62,235 nucleotides of DNA from Alphaproteobacteria bacterium (GTDB lineage: Bacteria > Pseudomonadota > Alphaproteobacteria > UBA8366 > Aestuariispiraceae). The translations under genes and the position numbers were made by a program. The notes below the pieces were generated by a model, which was given only the letters and a program-made list of their open reading frames with translations, did no database searches and was not told the origin of the DNA. Location: contig JASJDC010000014.1 of NCBI GenBank assembly GCA_030065235.1, positions 1 through 62,235 on the forward strand. Reading direction: 5' to 3'. Below, one piece after another: positions 23,212-32,609 of the stretch (within the stretch, counting starts at the first letter, position 1; each line of letters opens with the position of its first letter).

Positions 23212-23913
23212 TTAATCCTCCTTGCCGCCATGGGCGCGGGACCAGCCGACGGGATCGTTCAGGAAAGCCTTGATCGCGGCCAGTTGCGCCGGCGGAAACA
23301 AAGCCGCGCGTTCGACATGGGCCAAGACGTCCCACCAGGTGCAGAGCGCATGCAGATCAACGCCTTGCTCCTTCAGGACCGCGACGGATTCCGGGAAAAT
23401 CCCATAATGGAAGACGACGAAACAGTGGGCGCATTCGGCGCCAGCGTCGCGGATTCCCTCGACAAAAGAGAGTTTCGAGCCGCCATCGGTCGCCAGGTCC
23501 TCCACCAACAGCACGCGCTGGCCTTCCGACAAGGCCCCCTCGATCCTTGCGTTGCGGCCGAAGCCTTTCGGCTTTTTGCGGATATAGGCCATCGGCAGCA
23601 TCAGCCGGTCGGCCATCCAGGCGGCGAAGGGGATGCCGGCCGTCTCGCCGCCGGCCACCACATCCAGGCTTTCAAAGCCGATCGTCTCCTCGATCTGCCG
23701 CGCGCCCATCTCCATCAAGCGCATGCGGGCGCGGGGAAAGGCGATCAATCGACGGCAGTCCGTATAGACCGGGCTGGCCCGGCCGCTGGTGAAAATGAAC
23801 GGATCGTCCGGCCGGAACAGGATCGACTCTGTCTCAATCAGGATCTTCGCTGTGATCTCCGCCCGCGTCGTGGGCGGCGCCGGGGCGCCGGTCGTCGTCT
23901 CTGAATTCGGCAT
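23212..23913 (-). CDS. pyrE: Orotate phosphoribosyltransferase
   Basis: Converts orotate and PRPP to OMP in pyrimidine synthesis. The 233-residue protein has the substrate loop [16 protein letters not shown], the catalytic loop [15 protein letters not shown] and the PRPP motif [13 protein letters not shown]. This larger form (about 20 residues longer than E. coli PyrE) is common in alphaproteobacteria. It stands between a SLAC1-type channel gene (52-base gap) and the peptide-binding protein gene (4-base gap); the latter pairing is odd and may be a chance operon. Confidence 0.95.
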   Translation of the reverse strand: MPNSETTTGAPAPPTTRAEITAKILIETESILFRPDDPFIFTSGRASPVYTDCRRLIAFPRARMRLMEMGARQIEETIGFESLDVVAGGETAGIPFAAWMADRLMLPMAYIRKKPKGFGRNARIEGALSEGQRVLLVEDLATDGGSKLSFVEGIRDAGAECAHCFVVFHYGIFPESVAVLKEQGVDLHALCTWWDVLAHVERAALFPPAQLAAIKAFLNDPVGWSRAHGGKED

Positions 23914-23965
23914 ACAAACTCCGGCGCGCCGATGTCGATGACCTCGGCGCGCATGTTCCTGGACG

Positions 23966-24985
23966 TCAATAAAGGGCGCCGCGCAGGGCGGCCCGGATCG
24001 ATTGGAAGAAGACCAGACTTACGATCGCCGTGACAAGCCCGAGCGCCGCGATCGCCGCAATCTGCGTCGCTAGGACGCCCTCGAACCAATGCAAGTGCAT
24101 GAAGGCGCCGGCGAAAGCGGCCACAGGAAAGGTCATGGCCCAGCAATACATGCTGAAACGGTGGACCAGGATATGTCCGGCGCGCACCGCCACCATCGCC
24201 CCCATGAAGGCGGCCACGCCGAAGATCAGCCGCGCCGTCTCGTCGACATAGCCGCTGTTCAGGGCGACATAGGCCGAGAAACACAGGGAAGGCGGGGCGA
24301 GAAAAATGAAGATCGTCGGCTTCAGCGTTTCGGGAAGCGCCTCATGCGCAAAGAGCCGCAGCAAGATCGGAGGCGTCAGCGCCAGGAAAAAGAAGCCGGA
24401 CGCGCCCAACACCATCCAGTTGAACAGGTCATAGCCATACTGCGCGCCGGTGATCGGAATGACGGCGTTGGCGACCAGCGGGACATACCAGGCCGGCGTG
24501 ATCTGCGCGATGTCAAGCCGCTGCGGAAGCCAGCAGAACATCAACACGAAAACCGACAGCCCCAGATTGCCGATCGCGGCGGCCAACCAGACCGCCTCTC
24601 CCAATTCCGCGGATCGCGGCGCCAGCCCGGCCGAAATCAGCAACAGGGTGATCGTCGGCGTGGTGATGAAATTCATCGAGTCGGGGGCCTTTGCGTCCCG
24701 CAGGAAACGCTTCGGGGCTTGGGCGAACCGCACCAGGGTCAAGGCCAGCAGCATCAGGAACAGCCCGATTGTAAGGCCGATCAGGCTTTCGCCGATCATG
24801 GCGGGGGCGTTGAGCAGATGTCCGGCGTCGCGCCAGACCAGAGCCAGCCCGCCGACTCCCATGGTGATGGAGAACACGGAGATCGGCAGCCGCGCCAGAG
24901 TCATGCCGGTCGCCGCGCCTTCCGCATCGGCGTCCTTGTCCGCCGTCGTCGCTGTCGTGGCTGTAATGGTTCCGTTTCCTCCCAA
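23966..24985 (-). CDS. SLAC1/TehA-type anion channel or C4-dicarboxylate transporter (TDT family)
   Basis: Integral membrane protein of 339 residues with about ten hydrophobic segments. The first, [20 protein letters not shown], is typical of TehA/SLAC1 proteins, as are [18 protein letters not shown] and [17 protein letters not shown]. TehA homologues form phenylalanine-gated anion channels; several were named for tellurite resistance, but that is not tested here. The N-terminus ([16 protein letters not shown]) is low complexity and a later start is possible. It lies 59 bases after the flavoprotein gene on the same strand. Confidence 0.85.
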   Translation of the reverse strand: MGGNGTITATTATTADKDADAEGAATGMTLARLPISVFSITMGVGGLALVWRDAGHLLNAPAMIGESLIGLTIGLFLMLLALTLVRFAQAPKRFLRDAKAPDSMNFITTPTITLLLISAGLAPRSAELGEAVWLAAAIGNLGLSVFVLMFCWLPQRLDIAQITPAWYVPLVANAVIPITGAQYGYDLFNWMVLGASGFFFLALTPPILLRLFAHEALPETLKPTIFIFLAPPSLCFSAYVALNSGYVDETARLIFGVAAFMGAMVAVRAGHILVHRFSMYCWAMTFPVAAFAGAFMHLHWFEGVLATQIAAIAALGLVTAIVSLVFFQSIRAALRGALY

Positions 24986-25044
24986 CCGGGTTCTTGCAGG
25001 CGGTCGCGCTTGGCCGGCGTCCTAAAGAATGGTCACCGGTATGA

Positions 25045-26412
25045 TCATAGCGCCGAATAAGGGCCCTCAAAGCCCGGTTCGTCAAATCGGCCGAACCGGA
25101 ATGGCGTCGGATCGACGATAGGCGGCGCCCCGGCGGCTAAATCCGCGGCCAGCCGACCGGCTCCGGGGCCGATGCCGAATCCGTGGCCGCTGAAACCCGT
25201 GGCGATGATCAGGCCGGGGATGGTCTCGATTTCGGATATCACGGGAACCGCATCGGGGGTCACATCAATCGCGCCGGCCCAGCGCTGCTCGACCGTCATG
25301 TCTGCGAAGGCGGGGAAGGCCGCGATCAGGCTGCGCCGCGCTTCGTCCAGGATCGCCGCATTCGGCTCCGGGTCCCAAATCCGCCTCTCCTCGAAGACGC
25401 TGGGCCGGTCGAGAGGGCGCGGCCGCGCTTGCCGCCAGGCCTCGAAAAAGCGCCGTCCGAACCGCGGCCGGATCGAGTCCTTCTCCATCCGATAGGCCGG
25501 CCAGAAACGGCGCATCAGACGGATCGTGTCGGGCGTGATCGGATACAGGCTGGCGCCGCCATGCGCGATCGTGTAGCCGCCGTCGGCGCGTTTGCGCCAG
25601 GCGAAGTTCGGCCCGGCGACTGACGCCTCATAGCCCGGACCGCGCGCGCTTGCATGCAGGGGCGCGGTGCGGAAGACGCTGGAAATCACCGTCTGTTGCG
25701 GCAGGTCGAGGCCCAGCCGTTTCAGCAACAGGCGCGACCAGGCGCCGCCGGCGACCACGACGGTCTTGGTTCGGATCGCGCCTTTCTCGGTCACCACATG
25801 GCGGACCGCCCCGGCTTCGGTCTCAATCCCGCGCACCGCGCAGTTGGTCAGGATAACGGCGCCCAAGGCCTGGGCCGCGCGCGCCAGCGCCGGCGCCGCC
25901 TTGGCCGGTTCGGCCCGGCCGTCGCTGGGAGTGTAAAGCGCGCCTTTCCAATCGGTCGCCGAGTCGGGCAGGAACGCGTCCAGGTCCTTGGGGCTCAACA
26001 GGCGCGTGTCCAGGTCAGCCTCCCGCGCCAGCCCCGCCCAATGTTCGTGCCGCGCCTGATCCGTCTCGGTCTTGGCCAGATAAACGACGCCCGCCTGCGT
26101 GAAGCCGGTCGTCGCTGTGTTGGATCCGCCGAGCGCCTGGGCGATCTCCGCATCCAACCCGCGCCAGATCCGCAGGCTTTCCATAATCAGCGGCAGTTCG
26201 CGCGGATCGCGCCCCTGCTGCCGGCAATAGCCCCAGTTCCGGCTCGATTGCTCGCCGGCGATCACGCCCTTTTCGCAGAGCGCGACCGACAGCCCGCGCT
26301 TGGCGAGGAAATAGGCCGTCGCGACGCCGATGATCCCGCCGCCGATGACCACGGTATCGGCTGCGTCAGGCGCTGTGGCGGAGGGATCGACCGGATCGAC
26401 GGGCGGCGACAT
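25045..26412 (-). CDS. DAO-family FAD-dependent oxidoreductase
   Basis: Flavoprotein of the D-amino-acid oxidase/glycine oxidase family. The FAD-binding Rossmann motif is VVIGGGIIGVATAYFLAKRG. NWGYCRQQGRDPRELPLI and FSGHGFGIGPGAGRLAADL are typical family elements. It probably oxidises a secondary or primary amine; the substrate is unknown. Three ATGs are possible (26466, 26442, 26412). The last begins MSPPVDPV and has GAGAG 6 bases upstream, so it is preferred. Length is then about 455 residues. It is divergent from imuA across a palindromic repeat and two LexA-like boxes. Confidence 0.88.
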   Translation of the reverse strand: MSPPVDPVDPSATAPDAADTVVIGGGIIGVATAYFLAKRGLSVALCEKGVIAGEQSSRNWGYCRQQGRDPRELPLIMESLRIWRGLDAEIAQALGGSNTATTGFTQAGVVYLAKTETDQARHEHWAGLAREADLDTRLLSPKDLDAFLPDSATDWKGALYTPSDGRAEPAKAAPALARAAQALGAVILTNCAVRGIETEAGAVRHVVTEKGAIRTKTVVVAGGAWSRLLLKRLGLDLPQQTVISSVFRTAPLHASARGPGYEASVAGPNFAWRKRADGGYTIAHGGASLYPITPDTIRLMRRFWPAYRMEKDSIRPRFGRRFFEAWRQARPRPLDRPSVFEERRIWDPEPNAAILDEARRSLIAAFPAFADMTVEQRWAGAIDVTPDAVPVISEIETIPGLIIATGFSGHGFGIGPGAGRLAADLAAGAPPIVDPTPFRFGRFDEPGFEGPYSAL

Positions 26413-26502
26413 GCAGGCTCTCAAGGTTGCGGTATTAGTCATAAGCCGAACGGCCCGGCCCGTCACGCCGTCTCGGAGGCTGGTGTGACCAAACTCTAAA
26501 CC

Positions 26503-26573
26503 CGTCGCCCCGGACTTGATCCGGGGCCCATGAGCCCGCCCGGTGGACGCCGGATCAAGTCCGGCGTGACGGG
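26503..26573. repeat. Palindromic intergenic repeat (REP-like)
   Basis: The left arm CCCCGGACTTGATCCGGGG (near 26508) and the right arm CGCCGGATCAAGTCCGGCG (near 26548) are nearly reverse complements. The flanks CCCGTC and GACGGG extend the stem. Elements built on CCGGACTTGATCCGG are widespread in alphaproteobacterial intergenic DNA. It lies 90 bases after the upstream end of the flavoprotein gene and 55 bases before the first LexA-like box. The RNA would form a strong hairpin in either direction. Confidence 0.85.
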
Positions 26574-26627
26574 GTAGGGAGGTCGGCTGCTCTTACCTCC
26601 TTCTTCCCACGCATCGATCTTTACAGA

Positions 26628-26642
26628 GAACAAAGAGTGAAC
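26628..26642. promoter_or_regulatory. LexA (SOS) operator 1
   Basis: GAACAAAGAGTGAAC is GAAC-N7-GAAC, the exact reverse complement of the alphaproteobacterial LexA box GTTC-N7-GTTC. It lies 38 bases upstream of the imuA GTG, where the promoter is expected. Damage-induced control of imuA-imuB-dnaE2 is the inference. Confidence 0.85.
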
Positions 26643-26651
26643 TATAAAACA

Positions 26652-26666
26652 GAACAAAGATAGAAT
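26652..26666. promoter_or_regulatory. LexA (SOS) operator 2, one mismatch
   Basis: GAACAAAGATAGAAT is GAAC-N7-GAAT, with one base different from the consensus. It begins 24 bases after the start of the first box, roughly two helical turns, so both sites could be bound on the same face. It ends 14 bases before the imuA GTG. Confidence 0.65.
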
Positions 26667-26680
26667 ATTTTTGGAGCTGA

Positions 26681-27493
26681 GTGTTGGCGCCGGTGTCGAA
26701 GAAGGCCCTGCCGGAGAGTTTGTTGCGGGCGGTCGCCGCGATTGAGGCGGGCGGCGCGGCCGGGACCGGGCGCGGTCGGCTGACGACCGGATTTGCGCCG
26801 CTCGATGCCGCCTTGGCGCGCGCGCCACACGGTCAGGAAGGCGGGCTTGAGAAAGGATCGGTGCATGAATTTCTCGGCGAGGCGGCGCTGTCCTTCCTGC
26901 TGACGGTTCTGGGCGCTCAATCTTCTCTCCAGGCGGCTTCCCAACCGGGACCGCTTTCTCTGCTCTGGTGCGTCGCCAACAATCGGCGCGACCGGCTCTA
27001 TGGGCCGGGGCTGGCGCAGGCCGGGTTGGATCCCGGGCGCTGTCTGATCGCCGCCTGCGGGGACGCCGATGAGATGCTGTGGGCGATGGAGGAAGGCTTG
27101 CGGTCGGGCGCGGTTGATGCGGTGGTCGCCGCGCCGGCCAAGCCGGTCTCGCTCTCGGCCAGCCGGCGTCTGCAACTGGCGGCGGAGGAAGGCGGCGCCG
27201 TCGGTCTGGTCCTGCCCCGGCCCTATGGCGCGCCGCCAACGGATGCGCTGTTGGCGCCCAGCGCCGCCGCCAGCCGCTGGCGGATCGATCCTGTCGCGCG
27301 GGATGCGGTCGGCGCCGCCGAGTCATGGGTGGCGCTCTGGCGCGTCTCTCTGCTGCGGCGCAAGGGCGGGTTGCATCGCGCTGGGGCGAAGGCTTCGGAG
27401 GGTGGCGCCGGCTGGCTTCTCGGCCTGGATCGGCGCGGCCGGCGCGTCGCCCTCGATCGTGAGACGGCGCCGGCGCTTGGGGCGCGATCATGA
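26681..27493 (+). CDS. imuA: Damage-inducible mutagenesis protein ImuA
   Basis: RecA/SulA-like accessory protein of the ImuA-ImuB-DnaE2 translesion mutasome. The 270-residue product contains the family segment GGLEKGSVHEFLGEAAL and LWCVANNRRDRLYGPGLAQAGLDP. The Walker A motif of RecA is not conserved. GTG 26681 follows GGAG by four bases. The stop overlaps imuB by four bases (ATGA). Two LexA-like boxes precede it, so SOS induction is expected. Such cassettes are the main route of damage-induced mutagenesis in alphaproteobacteria. Confidence 0.92.
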   Translation: MLAPVSKKALPESLLRAVAAIEAGGAAGTGRGRLTTGFAPLDAALARAPHGQEGGLEKGSVHEFLGEAALSFLLTVLGAQSSLQAASQPGPLSLLWCVANNRRDRLYGPGLAQAGLDPGRCLIAACGDADEMLWAMEEGLRSGAVDAVVAAPAKPVSLSASRRLQLAAEEGGAVGLVLPRPYGAPPTDALLAPSAAASRWRIDPVARDAVGAAESWVALWRVSLLRRKGGLHRAGAKASEGGAGWLLGLDRRGRRVALDRETAPALGARS

Positions 27494-29115
27494 AGGCCGC
27501 GTTGGATTCGGCGGCCGGCGGGGCGCGGCGCATCGCCTCGCTCTGGTTCCTCAGCCTAGCGACTGACCGGTTGGAGCGCGCTCAGCCGGCGCTGGCCGAC
27601 CGGCCGCTCGCGACCTATGCGGAGAGCCATAACGCGCTGCTGCTGACCGGCGTGAACCGCGCCGCGCATCTGGCCGGTCTGACGCCGGGCATGAGTCTGG
27701 CCAATGCGCGCGCCATCGAACCGGACGTGGTTCTGAAACGGGCGGAGCCGGAAGCGGACGCGGCCTTGTTACGCAAGCTGCGCGATTGGTGCCTACGCTA
27801 CACGCCCTGGGCGGCGCTGGACGGGCCGGACGGCCTGTTTCTCGACGTGACCGGCTGCGCTCATCTTTTCGCCGCGCCGGGCGGGTCTGATAACTCGGAT
27901 GAGGAGGCGCTGCTACAAGACATGGTCGAGCGGCTGAATGAGCTGGGCTTTTCGCTGCGTCTGGCATTGGCCGACACGCCGCTCGCCGCCGCCGCCCTCG
28001 CGCGCTTCGGACCCGATCCGGCCATCGTACAGACCGAGCCCCTGCGGCGCGCCCTGGCCGAATTGCCGGTCCAGGCGCTGCGCATCCAAGCGGGACCGGC
28101 GGAGGATCTGCGCCGCGTCGGCTTGAGGCTGATCGGCGATATCCTGCCGCTGCCGCGCGCCAGCCTGGCCGCGCGTTTCGGCTTCGATCTCGCGCAACGG
28201 CTCGACCGGGCCTTGGGCGACCTCGCCGACCCAATTTCGCCCGACCCGTTCAGCGCGCCTTACCGCGTGCGGCTGAATTTCCCCGACCCGATCGGCTTGC
28301 CGGAGGATATCGCCCGCGCCGTCGACCGGCTGCTGGCGCGGATGACGGCCCGGCTCGAGCGTGACGGCAAGGGCTGTCGGAAGCTGGAGCTTCAGGCCTT
28401 TCGCGCCGATGGAGACATGCGGCGTCTGACTGTCGGCGCCGCCCGTGCGGCCCGCGACCCGAAGCATCTGGCGCGGCTCTTCGCCGAGCGGCTGGCCGGC
28501 CTCGATCCCGGTTTCGGCATCGATGCGATGGTGCTGAGCGCGCCTGCGGTCGAGGATCTGGCGCCGGTGCAGGAACAGGCGGCGCTGAAGACCGACGCCC
28601 AAGAGGGCGACCCGGTCGGCGATCCGCGCTTGAGCCTGCTGGCCGATCAATTGGCGGCGCGCCTGGGGCCGCGCCGGGTCCTGCGTTTCACCGCGCGAGA
28701 CAGTCATTGTCCCGAGCGCGCCTGTCGGCTGTATCCGGTGATGGAGGCGGATGCGTCCTCGCACGCCGCGCCCGCTTGGCCCGCCTGGTTGCCGCCGCGC
28801 CCGCCGCTCTTGCTCGCGCCGCCCGAGCCCTTAGAGGTCGAAGGCGGTTCGGTTCCGCAGGGGTTCCGTTGGCGCGGCCGTTCCCACATCATCCGCCGGT
28901 TGGAAGGGCCGGAACGGCTGAGCCCGGAATGGTGGCTGCTCAAGGATCGCGGCCAGGACGCGCCCTCGGCGATGAGCGCGCGCGACTATTACCGGGTCGA
29001 GGATCAGGAGGGACGGCGCTTCTGGCTCTATCGCGAGACGCCCGCGACCGCGCGCCCCGGTGGTTTCTTCGGCGGCGGAGATGCGGCCTGGCGGCTGCAC
29101 GGGCTGTTCCAATGA
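27490..29115 (+). CDS. imuB: Y-family polymerase-like protein ImuB
   Basis: Clamp-binding hub of the translesion mutasome. The fold is Y-family (RRIASLWFLSLATDRLERAQ near the start, DGLFLDVTGCAHLFAAPGG, then little-finger-like regions), but the usual acidic metal ligands are not evident at the palm positions, as expected for a catalytically inactive ImuB. The C-terminus has LGPRRVLRF...HCPERACRLYPV and the conserved ending FRWRGRSHIIRRLEGPERLSPEWW with DYYRVED. It has 541 residues. It overlaps imuA by four bases and dnaE2 by four bases. Confidence 0.92.
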   Translation: MKAALDSAAGGARRIASLWFLSLATDRLERAQPALADRPLATYAESHNALLLTGVNRAAHLAGLTPGMSLANARAIEPDVVLKRAEPEADAALLRKLRDWCLRYTPWAALDGPDGLFLDVTGCAHLFAAPGGSDNSDEEALLQDMVERLNELGFSLRLALADTPLAAAALARFGPDPAIVQTEPLRRALAELPVQALRIQAGPAEDLRRVGLRLIGDILPLPRASLAARFGFDLAQRLDRALGDLADPISPDPFSAPYRVRLNFPDPIGLPEDIARAVDRLLARMTARLERDGKGCRKLELQAFRADGDMRRLTVGAARAARDPKHLARLFAERLAGLDPGFGIDAMVLSAPAVEDLAPVQEQAALKTDAQEGDPVGDPRLSLLADQLAARLGPRRVLRFTARDSHCPERACRLYPVMEADASSHAAPAWPAWLPPRPPLLLAPPEPLEVEGGSVPQGFRWRGRSHIIRRLEGPERLSPEWWLLKDRGQDAPSAMSARDYYRVEDQEGRRFWLYRETPATARPGGFFGGGDAAWRLHGLFQ

Positions 29116-32100
29116 GCGCCGCCTCTACAGAGCCATCGCCGCCTGCCTATGCGGAGCTGCAATGCCTGACCAATTTCTCCTTCCTGGAGGGCGCCAGCCA
29201 CGCCGATGAATTGGTCGTGCAGGCCGCCGCGCTGGGCCTGACCGCGCTGGGCGTCGCCGACCGCAACTCGCTGGCCGGCGTGGTGCGCGCCCACAGCGCC
29301 GCCAAGAAGCACGGGCTGCGCCTGTTGGTCGGCGCCCGGCTGGACCTGCAGGATGGGATCAGCCTGCTCGCCTATCCGACCGACCGCGCCGTCTACGCCC
29401 GGCTGTCGCGGCTGATCACGCTGGGGCGGCGCCGCGCCGAGAAGGGCGCCTGCCATCTCTATCGCGCCGATCTGCGGGAGTATGCGCAGGGCTGCGTGCT
29501 GATCCTGTTGCCCCAGGAGGAGGTGGAAGACGCGCTTCAGGATGAAATCGCCTTCTATCGCGGCGCCTTTCCCGGTTTCGTCTATCTGGCGGCGAGCCAT
29601 GCTCTGGGCGGTGAGGACGCGGCGCGGATCGCGGCCCTGGATCGCGCCGCGCGGCGAGGCGGCGTCCCCTTAGTTGCGACCAACGATGTGCTGATGCACA
29701 CGCCCGCGCGCCGCCCGCTGGCCGATATGCTGGCCTGTATCCGCGAGAAGGTGGTGATCGATCGCGCCGGCTGGCTGACCCACAAGAATGGCGAGCGTCA
29801 TCTGAAATCGCCCGAAGCGATGACGGATTTGTTCGAGGCCTATCCGCACGCCCTGGCGGCGACGGTCGAGGTCGCCGCGCGCTGCCGCTTTTCGCTGGAC
29901 GAGTTGGCCTATGAATATCCCGAGGAAGTGTTGGAGGACGGGCTCGACGCCCAGGCTTCGTTGGAGCGGCTGACCTGGGAGGGCGCCAAGACGCGCTATC
30001 CCGGCGGCCTGCCGGCCAAGGTGCGGGCGCAGGTCGCGCATGAGCTGCGCCTGATCGGCGAGTTGGATTACGCGCCCTATTTCCTGACCGTTCAGGACAT
30101 TGTCCGTTTCGCGCGGTCGCAGGGGATTCTGTGCCAGGGGCGCGGCTCGGCCGCCAATTCGGCGGTCTGTTACTGCCTTGGCGTGACGGCGGTCGACCCG
30201 GCGCGGCTCGACCTGTTGTTCGAGCGTTTCGTCTCCGCCGAGCGCGGCGAGCCGCCGGATATCGATGTCGATTTCGAGCATGAGCGCCGCGAGGAGGTGA
30301 TCCAGTATATCTATGACAAATACGGCCGCCACCGCGCCGGTCTGGCGGCGACGGTGATCTGCTATCGCGCGCGCGGCGCGGTGCGGGATGTCGGCAAGGC
30401 GATGGGTCTGAGCCAGGATGTCACAGCCCTTCTCTCTTCGCAGATTTGGGGCTGGTCGAACGAAGGCGTCGATGAGGCGGCGATGGCGGAGATCGGCCTT
30501 GACCCGCGCGACCGGCGGCTGCGCCAGACCATCGCGCTGGTGCATCAGATCACCGGCTTCCCCCGGCATCTGTCGCAGCATGTCGGCGGCTTTGTCATCA
30601 CGCGCGGGCGGCTGGACGAACTGTGCCCGATCGAGAACGCGGCGATGGCGGACCGGACCGTCGTCGAATGGGACAAGGACGATCTGGACGCGCTGGGCAT
30701 CCTGAAGGTCGATGTGCTGGCGCTGGGCATGCTGTCCTGCTTGCGCAAAGGCTTCGACTTGCTGCGCCGGCATTACGGACGCAACTATGACTTGGCCAGC
30801 ACGCCGCCGGCGGACAAGGCGACCTATGACATGCTCTGCCGGGCGGATTCGCTGGGCGTGTTCCAGGTCGAAAGTCGGGCCCAGATGGCCTTTCTGCCGC
30901 GCATGAAGCCGCGCGATTTCTACGACCTGGTCATCGAGGTGGCGATTGTGCGGCCCGGCCCGATCCAGGGCGATATGGTGCATCCCTATCTGCGCCGCCG
31001 GAACGGCGAAGAGCAGGTGCGGTTCCCCTCCAAGGAGTTGGAGGATGTGCTGGGCAAGACGCTCGGCGTGCCGTTGTTCCAGGAACAGGCGATGAAGATC
31101 GCCATCGTCGCGGCGGGGTTCGAACCCTCGGAGGCCGATCAATTGCGCCGCGCCATGGCGACATTCCGCAAGACCGGGAAAATCCACGAATTCAATGCGA
31201 AGATGGTCGAAGGCATGGTCGCGCGCGGCTATGAACGGGACTTCGCCGAACGCTGTTTTCGGCAGATCGAAGGCTTCGGCGAATACGGCTTTCCGGAATC
31301 GCACGCCGCCAGCTTCGCGCTTCTGGTCTATGTCTCCGCCTGGATGAAATGCCATTACCCGGCGGTCTTCGCCTGCGCCTTGCTGAACAGCCAGCCGATG
31401 GGCTTTTACGCGCCGGCCCAGATCATCCGCGATGCAGTCGAGCATGGCGTCGATGTGAAGCCAATCGACGTCAACCATTCCGAGTGGGATAATATTTTGG
31501 AGGCGGCGCCGACCAGCCAGTCCAAGGGCGGTTACGCGATCCGTCTGGGCTTTCGCCAGATCAAGGGCCTGTCGCAGGAAGATGGCGAATGGATCGCCGC
31601 CGCCCGCGGCAACGGCTACGCCCACCCGATGGATCTCTGGCGCCGCGCGGGGCTGAAAAAGCGCGCGCTACACGCGCTCGCCAAATCCGACGCCTATGGC
31701 AGTTTGGGCTTAAGCCGGCGTCAGGCGCTCTGGGCCGTGCAAGCGCTGGGCGGCGACCGGCCCTTGCCGCTGTTCGAGGCGATGGGCGAGGAAGAACGCG
31801 GCGAGGAGCCGCTCGTCGCCTTGCCTGAACCGACCCTGGGCGAAGAGGTGGTGCAGGATTACGCCCATCTGCGCATGAGCCTGAAGGCGCATCCCTGCGC
31901 CTTGCTGCGGGATACGCTCTCGCCGCCTGAGCCAGATGCGGATGGCGGACGCTCCGGCGACATTCCGGCCGAGCGTCTGGTGCAGATGGCGGACGGCGCG
32001 CCTGTGACCGTGTCCGGTCTGGTCCTGGTGCGCCAGCGCCCGGGCAGCGCCAAAGGCGTGGTCTTCGCCACGCTGGAGGATGAGACCGCCTGGTCGAATA

Positions 32101-32573
32101 TCGTGATCTGGAGCGATGCGTTCGAGGCGTTCCGCCGCCCGATCCTGACCGCGCGGCTGATGCGGGTGCGCGGCGTGCTGCAGCGTCAGGGGATCGTCAC
32201 CCATGTCGTGGCGCGGGAGATCATCGACATCTCGTCCCATCTCGACGCGCTGGCCAGCGGCGTAGCGGGCGATCCCGAGACGCGCTTCGCCGAAATCCAC
32301 GCCCATGCGGACGAGGTCAAACGGCCGGTCTATGTCCGCGCGTCGACCGGCGACCGCGGCGGTTCCGCCAGAGCAGACAAGGTCGACGGCATGATCGCGC
32401 CGGCGGAGATCATCGCGCCAGACCCGCATCGCGGCGCCGGCTATCGTCCGATTCGAACGGCGGCCGGAACGGCCACGCCGCCGCCGCCGCTTCCGAAAGC
32501 GATCCCGCGCCCGCGTCATCCAAGGGAACAGGCTAAGGCGCTATTCCCCGAAGACCCGATGCGACGCGGCTAA
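29112..32573 (+). CDS. dnaE2: Error-prone DNA polymerase III alpha subunit DnaE2
   Basis: Replicative-family (C) polymerase that bypasses lesions with ImuA and ImuB. ATG 29112 overlaps the imuB stop (ATGA); the frame is open further upstream, but that part is antiparallel to no real signal and lies in imuB. An N-terminal PHP domain opens AELQCLTNFSFLEGASH, with its metal-binding histidines changed, as in DnaE2. The palm motif is PPDIDVDFEHERREEV, followed by YGRHRAGLAATVICYR. The helix-hairpin-helix and OB-fold regions lie near the end. Length is 1,153 residues, normal for DnaE2. Confidence 0.95.
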   Translation: MSAASTEPSPPAYAELQCLTNFSFLEGASHADELVVQAAALGLTALGVADRNSLAGVVRAHSAAKKHGLRLLVGARLDLQDGISLLAYPTDRAVYARLSRLITLGRRRAEKGACHLYRADLREYAQGCVLILLPQEEVEDALQDEIAFYRGAFPGFVYLAASHALGGEDAARIAALDRAARRGGVPLVATNDVLMHTPARRPLADMLACIREKVVIDRAGWLTHKNGERHLKSPEAMTDLFEAYPHALAATVEVAARCRFSLDELAYEYPEEVLEDGLDAQASLERLTWEGAKTRYPGGLPAKVRAQVAHELRLIGELDYAPYFLTVQDIVRFARSQGILCQGRGSAANSAVCYCLGVTAVDPARLDLLFERFVSAERGEPPDIDVDFEHERREEVIQYIYDKYGRHRAGLAATVICYRARGAVRDVGKAMGLSQDVTALLSSQIWGWSNEGVDEAAMAEIGLDPRDRRLRQTIALVHQITGFPRHLSQHVGGFVITRGRLDELCPIENAAMADRTVVEWDKDDLDALGILKVDVLALGMLSCLRKGFDLLRRHYGRNYDLASTPPADKATYDMLCRADSLGVFQVESRAQMAFLPRMKPRDFYDLVIEVAIVRPGPIQGDMVHPYLRRRNGEEQVRFPSKELEDVLGKTLGVPLFQEQAMKIAIVAAGFEPSEADQLRRAMATFRKTGKIHEFNAKMVEGMVARGYERDFAERCFRQIEGFGEYGFPESHAASFALLVYVSAWMKCHYPAVFACALLNSQPMGFYAPAQIIRDAVEHGVDVKPIDVNHSEWDNILEAAPTSQSKGGYAIRLGFRQIKGLSQEDGEWIAAARGNGYAHPMDLWRRAGLKKRALHALAKSDAYGSLGLSRRQALWAVQALGGDRPLPLFEAMGEEERGEEPLVALPEPTLGEEVVQDYAHLRMSLKAHPCALLRDTLSPPEPDADGGRSGDIPAERLVQMADGAPVTVSGLVLVRQRPGSAKGVVFATLEDETAWSNIVIWSDAFEAFRRPILTARLMRVRGVLQRQGIVTHVVAREIIDISSHLDALASGVAGDPETRFAEIHAHADEVKRPVYVRASTGDRGGSARADKVDGMIAPAEIIAPDPHRGAGYRPIRTAAGTATPPPPLPKAIPRPRHPREQAKALFPEDPMRRG

Positions 32574-32609
32574 GCTTGTCAGTTTCAGCGCGCCGCCGCA
32601 CCATGGCGC

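Noticed and set aside
21279-23273. Long plus-strand open frame across the binding protein and DppB genes
   Set aside because: Antisense to two genes with clear family motifs; its product is Gln/Arg/His-rich with no fold.
28707-29111. Open frame extending dnaE2 405 bases upstream
   Set aside because: It lies inside imuB in another frame. The ATG at 29112 overlaps the imuB stop in ATGA, and the family N-terminus begins there.
29670-31625. Long open frame antisense to dnaE2
   Set aside because: High GC gives long antisense frames. The product is Arg/Gln/His-rich and matches no family, while dnaE2 is clearly the real gene.
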